Shown: one piece after another, positions 1-8,033 of the stretch
Layout: each line of letters opens with the position of its first letter
How positions within the stretch are numbered: position 1 is the first letter of the stretch
NCBI GenBank assembly: GCA_034430175.1
Contig: DAOUFI010000001.1
Location: forward strand, 124,001-188,000
DNA from: UBA6107 sp034430175
GTDB taxonomy: Bacteria; Chloroflexota; Anaerolineae; Anaerolineales; Anaerolineaceae
Length of the DNA stretch: 64,000 bases
Direction of reading: 5' to 3'
Notes under the pieces: generated by a model
Database searches by the model: none
The model's input: the letters and a program-made list of their open reading frames with translations, nothing else
Told to the model about the DNA's origin: nothing
Position numbers and translations under genes: made by a program

Positions 1-602
1 CCGCGACCGATGAAGGCTTCTTCATTGGCGACGCATTGCCAGTAAGCAGCCAGCTTGGTCAGCTTCACGTCGTGGGGGTAGTAACGCAGCGCGGAGCGGT
101 AGTCGTCCAGTTTTCCCAAACCATCGTAAAAGATATGGCCGGCGGTCAGCTCCACCAGGCGCTGTTCAGGGATGCACAGCCAATCGAGGTTAGTCAACTC
201 ACCGGGCAGTTTGCCGATGAACTCGGAGAAGTAATCCTCGAGGACACATAATTCAATGAGGTGATTGACTTCCGGGCCGCTTTGTGGGCACATGATTTGG
301 GTTTTATCGCCGCGTTTTTCACTGAAATTCGTCGAGAAGCCGAGAAATTCACCGGGCAGATGTCGGCGCAGGTAGGCATCGATCTCAGGGATGCGGATCG
401 AATCGGCGCGATCGAGGAAGACCTGCATGCGCGGTCCCCAGTTGTGATCCATGCTGGTGGCGTTGTCAAAGCCGAGCACGTCCGAGCCGTAGCCGATGAG
501 CGCCGCGGAATAGCGCAGGGTGGGGTCGAACTCCGTGAGCAGCGGTCTGATGACCTCTGCGTAATAACGTGAATTCAGTTTCAACCCCGACATGAATTTC
601 AT
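1..602 (-). CDS. DUF4037 domain-containing protein (3' part cut by window edge)
   Basis: An uninterrupted minus-strand frame runs from an ATG at 602 off the left edge, about 200 codons. The translation begins MKFMSGLKLNSRYYAEVIRP and contains YSAALIGYGSDVLGFD followed by SMDHNWGPRMQVFL, which I recognise as the signature of DUF4037, a family with a nucleotidyltransferase-like N-terminal region of unknown substrate. The ATG overlaps the TGA of the upstream alpha/beta hydrolase (ATGA at 599-602), so the two genes are probably translationally coupled; an internal ATG at 593 is an alternative start. The C-terminus lies outside the window. Family assignment is from remembered motifs, with no search. 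Confidence 0.75.
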   Translation of the reverse strand, partial: MKFMSGLKLNSRYYAEVIRPLLTEFDPTLRYSAALIGYGSDVLGFDNATSMDHNWGPRMQVFLDRADSIRIPEIDAYLRRHLPGEFLGFSTNFSEKRGDKTQIMCPQSGPEVNHLIELCVLEDYFSEFIGKLPGELTNLDWLCIPEQRLVELTAGHIFYDGLGKLDDYRSALRYYPHDVKLTKLAAYWQCVANEEAFIGR

Positions 603-1432
603 GGTCGCACCGATTCAGCACGAACACGCCGCAGCCATTCATTTACCGCAGCGGTAAACAGCTCGTCCTGTTCGATCTGCAGGTTGTGGCCAGCCTTGTC
701 GAGAATCATGAAAGAAGCCCTGGAAAAGTTTTCGAGCAACTGCCAGTGATCGCGGTAACCCACGCAGTTATCCTGTCGCCCCATGATCATCAGGGTGGGC
801 TGGGGATAGGGATCGGTCACTTTGTCCACATCTTCTATAAAGGGGACGTGACGCGACAGTTTGTGCTCGAGGAAATCGTAGTCGGCGATCTTGAGCGCGG
901 GCATGATCTCCACTTTGAAGCGTTCCCACACCCGTTTATTTTGGATCACATTGATGCCTGTCAGATAATTACGGTCTTCTTCTGAGAGGCTGGCGAGTAA
1001 TTCTTCGTCCTTTTCCAACACCTTGAATTCGGGCAGATGGTCGCGCAGGGTCTCCTGGTTGGCCACCGGGCAGATGAGCAGCAGTCCATCGACCAGGTCG
1101 CGGCGCGCCTTGAGCACTCCGCGCGCCAGGTAACCGCCGAATGATTCTCCGGCGACAAGGAAACGCTGTTTCGGGATGATTTTATCGATGAACTCCAGGA
1201 GGACGGAAAGCATATCGTCGCTACCGCTGATCCAATCCGGTCCGGGGGTCTGACCCATGCCGGGTAGGTCCAGATAGACCCGCTGCCAATTGCCTTCCGA
1301 GCCCTCAAAGACCGGTTCCATGCAGCCGCTCATCAGCCGATGGTCCACGCTCCAACCGTGGATCATCACGATTGGCGTGCCTGAACCGTGAACTTCAAAA
1401 TAGATTGGGATTCCTTTTACTGTACATTCCAC
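599..1432 (-). CDS. alpha/beta hydrolase
   Basis: This 277-residue protein has the classical alpha/beta hydrolase layout: an oxyanion-hole segment MIHGWSVDH near residue 25, a nucleophile elbow AGESFGG with Ser97, a candidate acid Asp221 in MGRQDN, and His249 in DKAGHN close to the C-terminus. All three members of the triad are therefore present and spaced normally. There is no signal peptide, so it should be cytoplasmic. The substrate cannot be told from sequence; esterase, epoxide hydrolase and C-C hydrolase members share these motifs. It lies 14 nt downstream of the ChbG-like gene and overlaps the DUF4037 start, suggesting a three-gene transcript. Confidence 0.88.
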   Translation of the reverse strand: MECTVKGIPIYFEVHGSGTPIVMIHGWSVDHRLMSGCMEPVFEGSEGNWQRVYLDLPGMGQTPGPDWISGSDDMLSVLLEFIDKIIPKQRFLVAGESFGGYLARGVLKARRDLVDGLLLICPVANQETLRDHLPEFKVLEKDEELLASLSEEDRNYLTGINVIQNKRVWERFKVEIMPALKIADYDFLEHKLSRHVPFIEDVDKVTDPYPQPTLMIMGRQDNCVGYRDHWQLLENFSRASFMILDKAGHNLQIEQDELFTAAVNEWLRRVRAESVRP

Positions 1433-1446
1433 GGGGTACCTTATCC

Positions 1447-2301
1447 TTATATATTGTTCCAGATTGATTGTAAAGCTCGATAATCCATCAAAATGATCCC
1501 CTCTTTTTGAATCAACTCATGCGCATATGGTGAAATGATGAACTCGTAGTCCGTTTGGCGCACGTGATTGCCTGTAGGTTCGATACGGTTCAGCTCGACG
1601 CTGTCCAGGCCGGGATGGATAGCCCATTCGGATAATCCCTCGGGCAATTCGCGCATCAGTCTGGCGAATACCTCTGGCTTGGAGCTTGCTTTAAGCTGGT
1701 AGCTATCCAGGAAGTTGCCGTCCACACAGGGCAACCCCAGGCTGGAAAGCTTTTTGATAGGTCCTTGACCGAATACACGTAGTGCCAGTCGATATTCGCG
1801 CGCCAGTCTGAACATCAATTCAAAGGTGTCCATGCGGTTGTCGATGCGCAGCGAGTGCCAGTCGAGGTGAGTGGGGCGCAGACCCGCGGCAAAGACAGCC
1901 TCGATCTGTGTCCGAAATTCTGCTTCCATTTCGTTGAGGTTGACGTTGGTCAGGAAGTGTTGCATGTCGTCGAAGTAATAGAAAAGCCCATTTTCCTGTA
2001 CCAGCGAGGGGACCTGCTCGCGGGGCAGCATGGGCGCGAAGCAGTTGTTTTCGTTGTCGCAAATGGCGGTGAGGTGGATGCCGAACGGATACTGCGGAAA
2101 TTGCTGCAGAAAGTGCACCGCCTCCATGGCGCCGAGACAGGGCATCATCAGTGACGTTGAACGCAAGAACCTATGTGGCAAGGCGTCAAAAACCGCGTCG
2201 TTCACCGCGTGGCATACCCCCAGGTCGTCGGCATTGACGATCAACAGCCGGGCGTCATCGGGGTAACCAAGCAGACGGTTGGATGGGTTGCGAAAGGTCA
2301 T
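1447..2301 (-). CDS. ChbG/HpnK family (YdjC-like) carbohydrate deacetylase
   Basis: The 284-residue product opens with LLIVNADDLGVCHAVNDAV (about residues 19-37), the hallmark of the YdjC/ChbG/HpnK deacetylases, in which the paired Asp and following His bind the catalytic metal. Further family motifs are GIHLTAICD near residue 76 and HLDWHS in the middle. Known relatives remove N-acetyl groups from chitooligosaccharides (ChbG) or hopanoid precursors (HpnK). Neither pathway is visible nearby, so the substrate is open. The start is 51 nt upstream of a separate methyltransferase gene and followed closely by the hydrolase gene. Confidence 0.85.
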   Translation of the reverse strand: MTFRNPSNRLLGYPDDARLLIVNADDLGVCHAVNDAVFDALPHRFLRSTSLMMPCLGAMEAVHFLQQFPQYPFGIHLTAICDNENNCFAPMLPREQVPSLVQENGLFYYFDDMQHFLTNVNLNEMEAEFRTQIEAVFAAGLRPTHLDWHSLRIDNRMDTFELMFRLAREYRLALRVFGQGPIKKLSSLGLPCVDGNFLDSYQLKASSKPEVFARLMRELPEGLSEWAIHPGLDSVELNRIEPTGNHVRQTDYEFIISPYAHELIQKEGIILMDYRALQSIWNNI

Positions 2302-2352
2302 AAACCTGTTCCTGTTGAGATGAGAATCACTTTAGTGTAACCCCGATATTAT

Positions 2353-3006
2353 TTATCGAGACTTTTTTTGCAGCAGGATATAAGCGCGCTGGCTTTCGTG
2401 CTCCACACCTATATAGGGATAACGCACGACGGCTTCGGTTACTTTGAAACCAACCTTCTTTGCAATGTCAAGAACTTTATCAGTATCGAGCAGTTGCCAG
2501 GTGGCATTGGCACCCTTCACGCCGAGAAAATCGCTCACAGGAGCGGCTTCGTCGCCGACGTGGAAGCAAAAGAGGCTGTAACCGCCCGGTTTGAGCAGCC
2601 TCAGCCACTCACGCAGTGCCCCTTCCACCTCAATGTAGGTGAAATGAACAACGGCGTAAAAGGCGATGATGCCGTCAGCCGAGCCAGAGGGCATCTTGGA
2701 GGCGAGCATGTCATCGACAGTGAATTCGATCTCAGGGAAGTGAACCCTTGCCAGGGCGATGGCATTTTCGCAAAAATCCAACCCAACGAGATGGTGCAGT
2801 TTCTTGTCGGCAAGATACTTCGTAGTCTGCCCCGATCCACAGCCGAAATCGTAGATCGTGGAGCCAGCGGGCAGAAGCGCCGCGAAGCGATCCAGGATAT
2901 TACGGTCGAAAGGTTTGCCGTCCAGTTCATGCAGGAAGCCCTCCGCGTACTGCTGCGCGGTCAGGTTGTAGCAGTTCTTTACTTCATCGCCATTATATTT
3001 TCGCAT
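2353..3006 (-). CDS. class I SAM-dependent methyltransferase
   Basis: This 217-residue protein carries the SAM-binding motif I IYDFGCGSGQTTKYL near residues 50-65, an acidic end of strand 2 (VGLDFCENAI) and the post-I segment FTVDDMLA, all typical of the Rossmann-fold methyltransferases of the Methyltransf_11/25 type. The substrate is not determinable. It follows a convincing terminator hairpin at 3034-3058, so it probably has its own promoter in the short gap after the DinB gene. No signal peptide or membrane segment is seen. Confidence 0.85.
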   Translation of the reverse strand: MRKYNGDEVKNCYNLTAQQYAEGFLHELDGKPFDRNILDRFAALLPAGSTIYDFGCGSGQTTKYLADKKLHHLVGLDFCENAIALARVHFPEIEFTVDDMLASKMPSGSADGIIAFYAVVHFTYIEVEGALREWLRLLKPGGYSLFCFHVGDEAAPVSDFLGVKGANATWQLLDTDKVLDIAKKVGFKVTEAVVRYPYIGVEHESQRAYILLQKKSR

Positions 3007-3033
3007 GAGATCATTTTACTTCCGAATAAAAAT

Positions 3034-3058
3034 AGCTCTCCAAAATTACTGGAGAGCT
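3034..3058 (-). terminator. intrinsic terminator after the DinB-like gene
   Basis: An 8-bp perfect stem (AGCTCTCC / GGAGAGCT) with a 9-nt loop is followed on the minus strand by a T-rich tract (ATTTTTATT). It lies between the DinB-like gene ending at 3078 and the methyltransferase starting at 3006. Confidence 0.75.
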
Positions 3059-3077
3059 TATTGAGCTTTATTCTAAC

Positions 3078-3548
3078 CTACGCCTTGACGAAAATGTCTT
3101 CAACCTCTCCATTTTTGCTTTCATTTAACAAACTACTCAGTTCACCCAGATGGAAGAGATAATGTTGGAACATGAAGAGAGCGATTGCGCCGTCCGTGTC
3201 GCCGGCCCAGGGGAAAGAGCTATTCGCGTGGTCGAAATCCATCTGTTGCAGCCATTTTTCAACGCGGGCTGCGTATTCATGGATCCACTTCACCATTTCT
3301 TCCTGCGATGGCAGGTCCTTCTCAGCCATTTCCCAACAGTTGTCGTCAAAGGCAACACCGGAAGCAAGTTTGTCATCCGTCTTGTCTTGCAGATAGAATT
3401 TGATCGATTGAAGTTCGTGCAATGACAGACGCACCGCGGTATACCCCTTACGTCCGGTATGCAGCCAGCTATCACCGTCGAATTCTTCCACTAGTTTGAT
3501 AAATACGCGGAATACTTTCGCGTATTGCTGAAGAAAAGGAGTTTTCAT
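3078..3548 (-). CDS. DinB family protein
   Basis: The 156-residue all-helical protein shows the DinB/YfiT pattern: an early helix with HELQSIKFYL, a central basic/acidic helix and a C-terminal helix MFQHYLFHLGELSSLLNE in which the His-x3-His/Gln spacing supplies metal ligands. Members are four-helix-bundle, metal-binding enzymes, some of which are thiol-dependent S-transferases. The function of this one is not known. The terminator directly downstream indicates that it ends its transcription unit. Confidence 0.75.
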   Translation of the reverse strand: MKTPFLQQYAKVFRVFIKLVEEFDGDSWLHTGRKGYTAVRLSLHELQSIKFYLQDKTDDKLASGVAFDDNCWEMAEKDLPSQEEMVKWIHEYAARVEKWLQQMDFDHANSSFPWAGDTDGAIALFMFQHYLFHLGELSSLLNESKNGEVEDIFVKA

Positions 3549-3612
3549 TATTCAACCACCTTTTGAAATGATATTTGGAATACTTACTCCATTTTACACT
3601 GGTTGGGGAAAA

Positions 3613-4074
3613 TTACCTCACTTTTTGATTGAACCTGGCGGTCAGGACACAGCGTTGTGCCCCTCGCAGGATGGACGATTCGATCTCCACGCTGACCGGG
3701 ATACCCAGCGAGCTTTCAAGGTTCTCCTGAAAGTTCGCGGCAGAACATTCGCAAAGGTTTGGAGAACCCACCAGCCCCAACCGCACCAGATCGCAGCCGC
3801 AGCTATGATAGGTCGCGCGGATGGTTCCGCTGTCCAGTAATTCAAAATTACCGTCCGGGAGGAATTCGTGTAAACGCTGTAGAAAATCTTTCAGATTGCC
3901 GGTATCATGTCTGGCCTTCTTGAAGATATCTGTCGTGTAAGATCGGGCGCAGGCTTTTCCACATTCGCTCAGCATTTTTTGACGGGCGTTTGCGTCCAGA
4001 GAATCGATACCGCAGGAGAAACCGGCGAACCAGTATCTTAAAAATAAATTGAATTCGCTGTCGTTTTCATTCAT
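3613..4074 (-). CDS. uncharacterised cysteine-rich protein
   Basis: I do not recognise this 153-residue soluble protein with confidence. It has seven to nine cysteines in defined clusters: SCGID near the N-terminus, ECGKACARSY around residue 37, YHSCGCDLVR around 93 and LCECSAANF around 108. The spacing looks like a metal-binding or redox-active site rather than structural disulfides, because no signal peptide is present. The overall look (helical N-terminus, a GTIRATYHSCGC strand, then a small beta domain) resembles small heme- or metal-binding V4R/ATC-hydrolase-type folds, but that is only an impression. It is transcribed away from the kinase gene array. Confidence 0.6.
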   Translation of the reverse strand: MNENDSEFNLFLRYWFAGFSCGIDSLDANARQKMLSECGKACARSYTTDIFKKARHDTGNLKDFLQRLHEFLPDGNFELLDSGTIRATYHSCGCDLVRLGLVGSPNLCECSAANFQENLESSLGIPVSVEIESSILRGAQRCVLTARFNQKVR

Positions 4075-4386
4075 AGTTGTTTTCTATTGGACATATAGAT
4101 TAAAACCGCGCAATATTCCTTTTGGTAATCGTCACTTAATTCTTTATTCCAGGTTGTTCATCTAATCGCAATTCTATCCTAAATAATCCGTAAAATTCTT
4201 TGATTATCGATTTTCAGCTTTGTTTTATCTCTGGTATCTACTATAATGAATATCACACATGCGATAATGATTCGGAATAGTAGATCTTTCGCTAAGCCTA
4301 TTTCTGGTCCCTCGATTTCTGATAGGCATTATCGTACGATTTTGAACAAGCAGGCATGGATAGTTATGCACTAAGGGAAGGGTGAA
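4075..4386. other. divergent intergenic region before the kinase array
   Basis: These 312 nt separate the minus-strand Cys-rich gene from the plus-strand kinase gene and hold no supported ORF. The stretch is AT-rich. It contains a TATAAT box at 4242-4247 and an 8-bp inverted repeat CGATAATG (4262-4269) / CATTATCG (4327-4334), whose arms lie between that box and the kinase start. Confidence 0.5.
4219..4247 (+). promoter_or_regulatory. candidate sigma-70 promoter of the kinase array
   Basis: A perfect -10 hexamer TATAAT at 4242-4247 is preceded 17 nt upstream by a weak -35 (TTTGTT). It would give a leader of roughly 130 nt before the kinase ATG at 4387, which has a GGGAAGGG ribosome-binding site. 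Confidence 0.4.
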
Positions 4387-6609
4387 ATGGACCTGATAGG
4401 ACAAACACTAAAGAATCGCTACCGAGTCGACGCGGCAATCGGTCATGGGGGAATGGCCGAGGTATTTAAGGTCTGGGATCAAGATCGTAATACCTTCCTC
4501 GCCATGAAGCTTTTACATGAGGACCTGGCACAGGATCCCTCCTTTATCCGCCGTTTCAAACGTGAAGCTAAAACTCTTGAAAAATTGCAGCATCCTAATA
4601 TTGTACGCTTTTATGGCCTCGAGCAAGACGAAGCTATGGCGTTCATGTTGATGGAATATATCGATGGGACAAATCTGCGCGCTGAGATCTTCGCCCATCA
4701 GAAAAGACCCTTTCCGAACAAACTCGCTTTGAATATCATGCAGCCGATTTGTTCAGCGCTGCATTACGCCCATTTGCAAGGAATGGTCCATTGCGATATC
4801 AAACCAGCCAATATTCTCATTGATAACAACGGGCGAATTTTATTGGCTGATTTCGGCATCGCCCGGATGGCCGAAGGTTCCACTGGAACGATGGTTGGGA
4901 CCGGTACCCCGGCGTATATGGCTCCTGAAATAGTAATTGGAGGAGCTCCAACCGTACAAACGGATATTTATGCCCTAGGGATCACCCTCTATGAGATGCT
5001 CACGGGGGAAAGACCTTTCACTGGCGAGATGTCCACAGAATCGGGGACAACAGCTCAGAAGATATGTTGGGAGCAAAGGAATCTAAATCCACCGCCTCCG
5101 AGCCGATACAACCGGACGATCGGGGAAAACCTCGAGGCGGTCATATTGAAATGCCTGGAGAAATCCCCCGAGAAGCGTTATTCCAACGTCCAGGAATTTA
5201 TTGATGAACTTGAAAAGGCACTTTTAGCAGTGAATATTGAGCAGACTGCAACGGTAGCTACCATAGTTGGAGAGGCGAAACTAAATTCAATGGAGGAAAA
5301 AATGCAACCACCCACTCCCGTTTCTGGAAATCCATTTCCACCGAATCAGGGCCAACAACCCTATCCAAACCAGCCGCCGACACAAGGCCCCCAACCGGTT
5401 CAGGGTCAACCGGGCTATCCCCCCGTACCGCCTTATCCACAACAGCCGCAGCCGCCGTATCCCGGTGCACCCGCTCCCTATCCACAGCAAGGTGTCCCCG
5501 GATATCCACCGTATTACCCGGCGCCCGCAAAGAAGAAATCCAAGGTCTGGATTCCAATTTTGATCGTTGGTTTGGTTCTTCTGGCTGTTGGCTTTACTTT
5601 CCTGGCCATAACAGGCATCTTCCCGGCTCGCCCTGAGATCTCGATGAGCGTCTCTTCCTATAATTTTGGTAATCAAATGCTTGGAACTGAATATGATGGA
5701 AAAACAATCAATATCACCAATTCGGGACATGGTAAGCTGATCATCAAAGACCTCTCGCTAAGCGACGACAGCAATTTCATCATCGATAACGATCGTTGCA
5801 GCGGGAAAACCCTGGGCAGAGAACAAAGCTGTTCTTTCGATGTCTTTTTCACCCCTCAAAAGGATGGCTCACTTGATAGTTCAATCGAAGTGGTTACCAA
5901 TACAAAAACTTCTCCCGACAGCATCGATTTGAAAGGCAAAGCTGCGATTCCCCCATGCAAAGTAGCAGTGCTGGGAGCCATTGATGATGAATGGGTCTAT
6001 GACGTCAGAGCCAAGCTGCAGGGAACTGGTTACTTTGATTTGATCGATACTTTCGATGTGATGGATTACGACGCACCAACGCTTGCAACACTGAAAGAAT
6101 ATCAGGCCGTCTTTGTATTCAGCGACGCGAGTTTTTACGGGGGAGATGCCATGGGAGACGTGCTGGCTGATTATGTGGACAGCGGTGGTGGTGTGGTGGT
6201 TGCGGCATTTTCCTACAACGCCACCGCACCGATGGGAATGACTGGACGTATGGTGACTGATGGGTATTTGCCCTTCTCATCCGGAGATTACAACTACGGC
6301 AGCGAGATGAGTATGGTGACGGATATCCCCGAGAGTCCAATCTTAAAGGGTGTGAATTCATTTAGCGGCGGCAGTGAGAGTTGGTATGACGACGTCTATT
6401 TGATCAATAGCGCAACACTGGTCGCTCATTGGGATAATGGTGTTCCATTGATCGCAACCCTCGAATTTGGCGATGCTCGTGTGGTTGGTTTGAATTTCTA
6501 TCCGGTATCAGGAGACATGCGCGATGGCTTTTGGGATAGCAGCACCGACGGAGCGCTCATCATGGGGAATGCCCTTGCCTGGGCGGGCCATTGTTATAAC
6601 GGAAAGTAA
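4387..6609 (+). CDS. transmembrane Ser/Thr protein kinase with extracellular Hydin-like and GATase-like domains
   Basis: This 740-residue protein has a complete N-terminal Hanks-type kinase domain: glycine loop G19-x-GG, Lys41, Glu60, catalytic loop HCDIKPAN with Asp137, Lys139 and Asn142, DFG at 155-157 and APE. The usual HRD is HCD, so it is a non-RD kinase. A Pro/Gln/Tyr-rich linker (about 305-385) leads to one membrane helix (about 388-411). The exported part is an Ig-like ASPM/SPD-2/Hydin-type domain (about 418-520; NFG, NSGHGKL, CSGKTL motifs) and a C-terminal domain (about 522-740) with VAVLGA, a conserved DVLADYVDSGGGVV segment and VVGLNFYP, resembling a glutamine-amidotransferase/ThuA-like fold. 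The kinase would act in the cytoplasm and sense outside. Two paralogues of residues 305-740 follow. Confidence 0.9.
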   Translation: MDLIGQTLKNRYRVDAAIGHGGMAEVFKVWDQDRNTFLAMKLLHEDLAQDPSFIRRFKREAKTLEKLQHPNIVRFYGLEQDEAMAFMLMEYIDGTNLRAEIFAHQKRPFPNKLALNIMQPICSALHYAHLQGMVHCDIKPANILIDNNGRILLADFGIARMAEGSTGTMVGTGTPAYMAPEIVIGGAPTVQTDIYALGITLYEMLTGERPFTGEMSTESGTTAQKICWEQRNLNPPPPSRYNRTIGENLEAVILKCLEKSPEKRYSNVQEFIDELEKALLAVNIEQTATVATIVGEAKLNSMEEKMQPPTPVSGNPFPPNQGQQPYPNQPPTQGPQPVQGQPGYPPVPPYPQQPQPPYPGAPAPYPQQGVPGYPPYYPAPAKKKSKVWIPILIVGLVLLAVGFTFLAITGIFPARPEISMSVSSYNFGNQMLGTEYDGKTINITNSGHGKLIIKDLSLSDDSNFIIDNDRCSGKTLGREQSCSFDVFFTPQKDGSLDSSIEVVTNTKTSPDSIDLKGKAAIPPCKVAVLGAIDDEWVYDVRAKLQGTGYFDLIDTFDVMDYDAPTLATLKEYQAVFVFSDASFYGGDAMGDVLADYVDSGGGVVVAAFSYNATAPMGMTGRMVTDGYLPFSSGDYNYGSEMSMVTDIPESPILKGVNSFSGGSESWYDDVYLINSATLVAHWDNGVPLIATLEFGDARVVGLNFYPVSGDMRDGFWDSSTDGALIMGNALAWAGHCYNGK

Positions 6610-6655
6610 CGCGTGGGTTATCGTTTTAACTTTTGAAGAGTGAGGAGACGACGCG

Positions 6656-7978
6656 ATGATGGATTCAAATCAAACCGGGCAGCCAGAGCCAAATGGTCAA
6701 ATACCAGCCCCCGGTAATTCTTACCCACCACCGACACCGCCACAATATCCGGCGAGTTCCTTTCCTCCCACCCAGGGGCAACCGCTATATCCCGGTAATC
6801 CCTACCCCAATCAGGGACAGCCTCAATACGGGTATCCCCCCCAACAACCAGGCTACCTGGCAGGATATCCTCCATATTATCAGCAGCCACCAAAGAAAAA
6901 GAGCTCCAAGGTTTGGATCCCCATCCTGATCGTTGCGATCGTTTTACTCGCCGTTACTTTTACCTTCCTGGCGATCAACGGCATTTTCCCGGCTCGCCCT
7001 GAAGTCTCTTTCAGCGTGTCTTCGCATGATTTTGGAGATCAATTCATCGATACTGAATATGATGAACAAACCATGGAGATTTCCAACGTTGGGCATGGAA
7101 AACTTGTCGTAGAATCGCTCACTTTGGACGATAAAGATAATTTTATTTTGAGTAATGATGATTGCAGCGGACGGACGCTGAAAAGATACGAGAGCTGCTC
7201 ATTCGCAGTGAAATTTTCGCCGCAATCCAGCGGATCGAAAGATAGTGCTATTAAAGTGGTCACCAATACGAAGACATCTCCGGATAGTATTGCAATTGAA
7301 GGAAAAGCTGTAATTCCTCCATGTAATGTTGCCATTTTGGGTGCCGATAGCTACGAATGGATTGTGGATGTAAAAAACCAAATGAAGCAATACGGGCGAT
7401 TTAACAATGTCGATGTCCTTGATGTGACGGAAGGACCCGTTCCGTCACTCAAAACCTTGCAAGAATATGATGCCATCCTCGTTTACAGCGATTCAGAATT
7501 CTATGACAGCGAAGGATTGGGAGACGTGTTGGCGGATTATGTGGATAAGGGCGGTGGTGTTGTTCTGGCTACCTGCGATTTCAATATACCCTCTGCCACT
7601 GGTAGTATGCAAGGCCGGCTGTACAACGATGGATATATGCCCTTTACACTGGGGCAAATCACTCATGGTGATCTGCTGACGATGGTTGTGGATGATCCCG
7701 AGCATCCAATCATGATGGATGTCAGCTCTTTTAACGGCGGAAGTTCCAGTTATCACGAGGAGATCGATCTCGCCAACGGCGCAATCCAGTTAGCCCATTG
7801 GAGCAATGGCATGCCTTTGATCGCCTATACAGAACCGGGCAATGGCCGCGTGGTGGGGTTGAATTTCTTCCCTGTCTCAAGTGTCATCCGCGACGATTTC
7901 TGGGATATGGACACTGATGGTTTGTTTATTATCGGAAACGCATTGATGTGGGCTGGTCAATGCTATATGGGCGAATAA
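6656..7978 (+). CDS. kinase-less paralogue of the kinase sensor half (Pro-rich, TM, Hydin-like, GATase-like)
   Basis: The 440-residue product starts with a Pro/Gln/Tyr-rich cytoplasmic tail (residues 1-77), then KKKSSKVWIPIL and a single membrane helix (about 85-108), followed by the same Hydin-like domain (DFGDQF, NVGHGKL, CSGRTL) and C-terminal GATase/ThuA-like domain (from about 220, ending GQCYMGE) as the upstream kinase. No signal peptide precedes the helix, so the Pro-rich tail is predicted inside and the C-terminus outside. ATG 6656 has GAGGAG at 6642-6647; an adjacent second ATG at 6659 is possible. It is 46 nt after the kinase gene and probably co-transcribed. Function is unknown; a co-receptor or competitor for the kinase is an inference. 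Confidence 0.85.
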   Translation: MMDSNQTGQPEPNGQIPAPGNSYPPPTPPQYPASSFPPTQGQPLYPGNPYPNQGQPQYGYPPQQPGYLAGYPPYYQQPPKKKSSKVWIPILIVAIVLLAVTFTFLAINGIFPARPEVSFSVSSHDFGDQFIDTEYDEQTMEISNVGHGKLVVESLTLDDKDNFILSNDDCSGRTLKRYESCSFAVKFSPQSSGSKDSAIKVVTNTKTSPDSIAIEGKAVIPPCNVAILGADSYEWIVDVKNQMKQYGRFNNVDVLDVTEGPVPSLKTLQEYDAILVYSDSEFYDSEGLGDVLADYVDKGGGVVLATCDFNIPSATGSMQGRLYNDGYMPFTLGQITHGDLLTMVVDDPEHPIMMDVSSFNGGSSSYHEEIDLANGAIQLAHWSNGMPLIAYTEPGNGRVVGLNFFPVSSVIRDDFWDMDTDGLFIIGNALMWAGQCYMGE

Positions 7979-8033
7979 CCCGCAAAGTATTTGAAGGAAT
8001 ACGGCATTATTATCAATAAATCTGGAGGAGATT

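Noticed and set aside
2368..3162. Long plus-strand open frame opposite the methyltransferase gene
   Set aside because: It is antisense to the methyltransferase and runs across a terminator and into the DinB gene; composition is that of a shadow frame.
4262..4334. Inverted repeat CGATAATG / CATTATCG upstream of the kinase as an operator
   Set aside because: The arms are 57 nt apart in an AT-rich region; such an 8-bp match can arise by chance, so it is recorded only in the intergenic entry.
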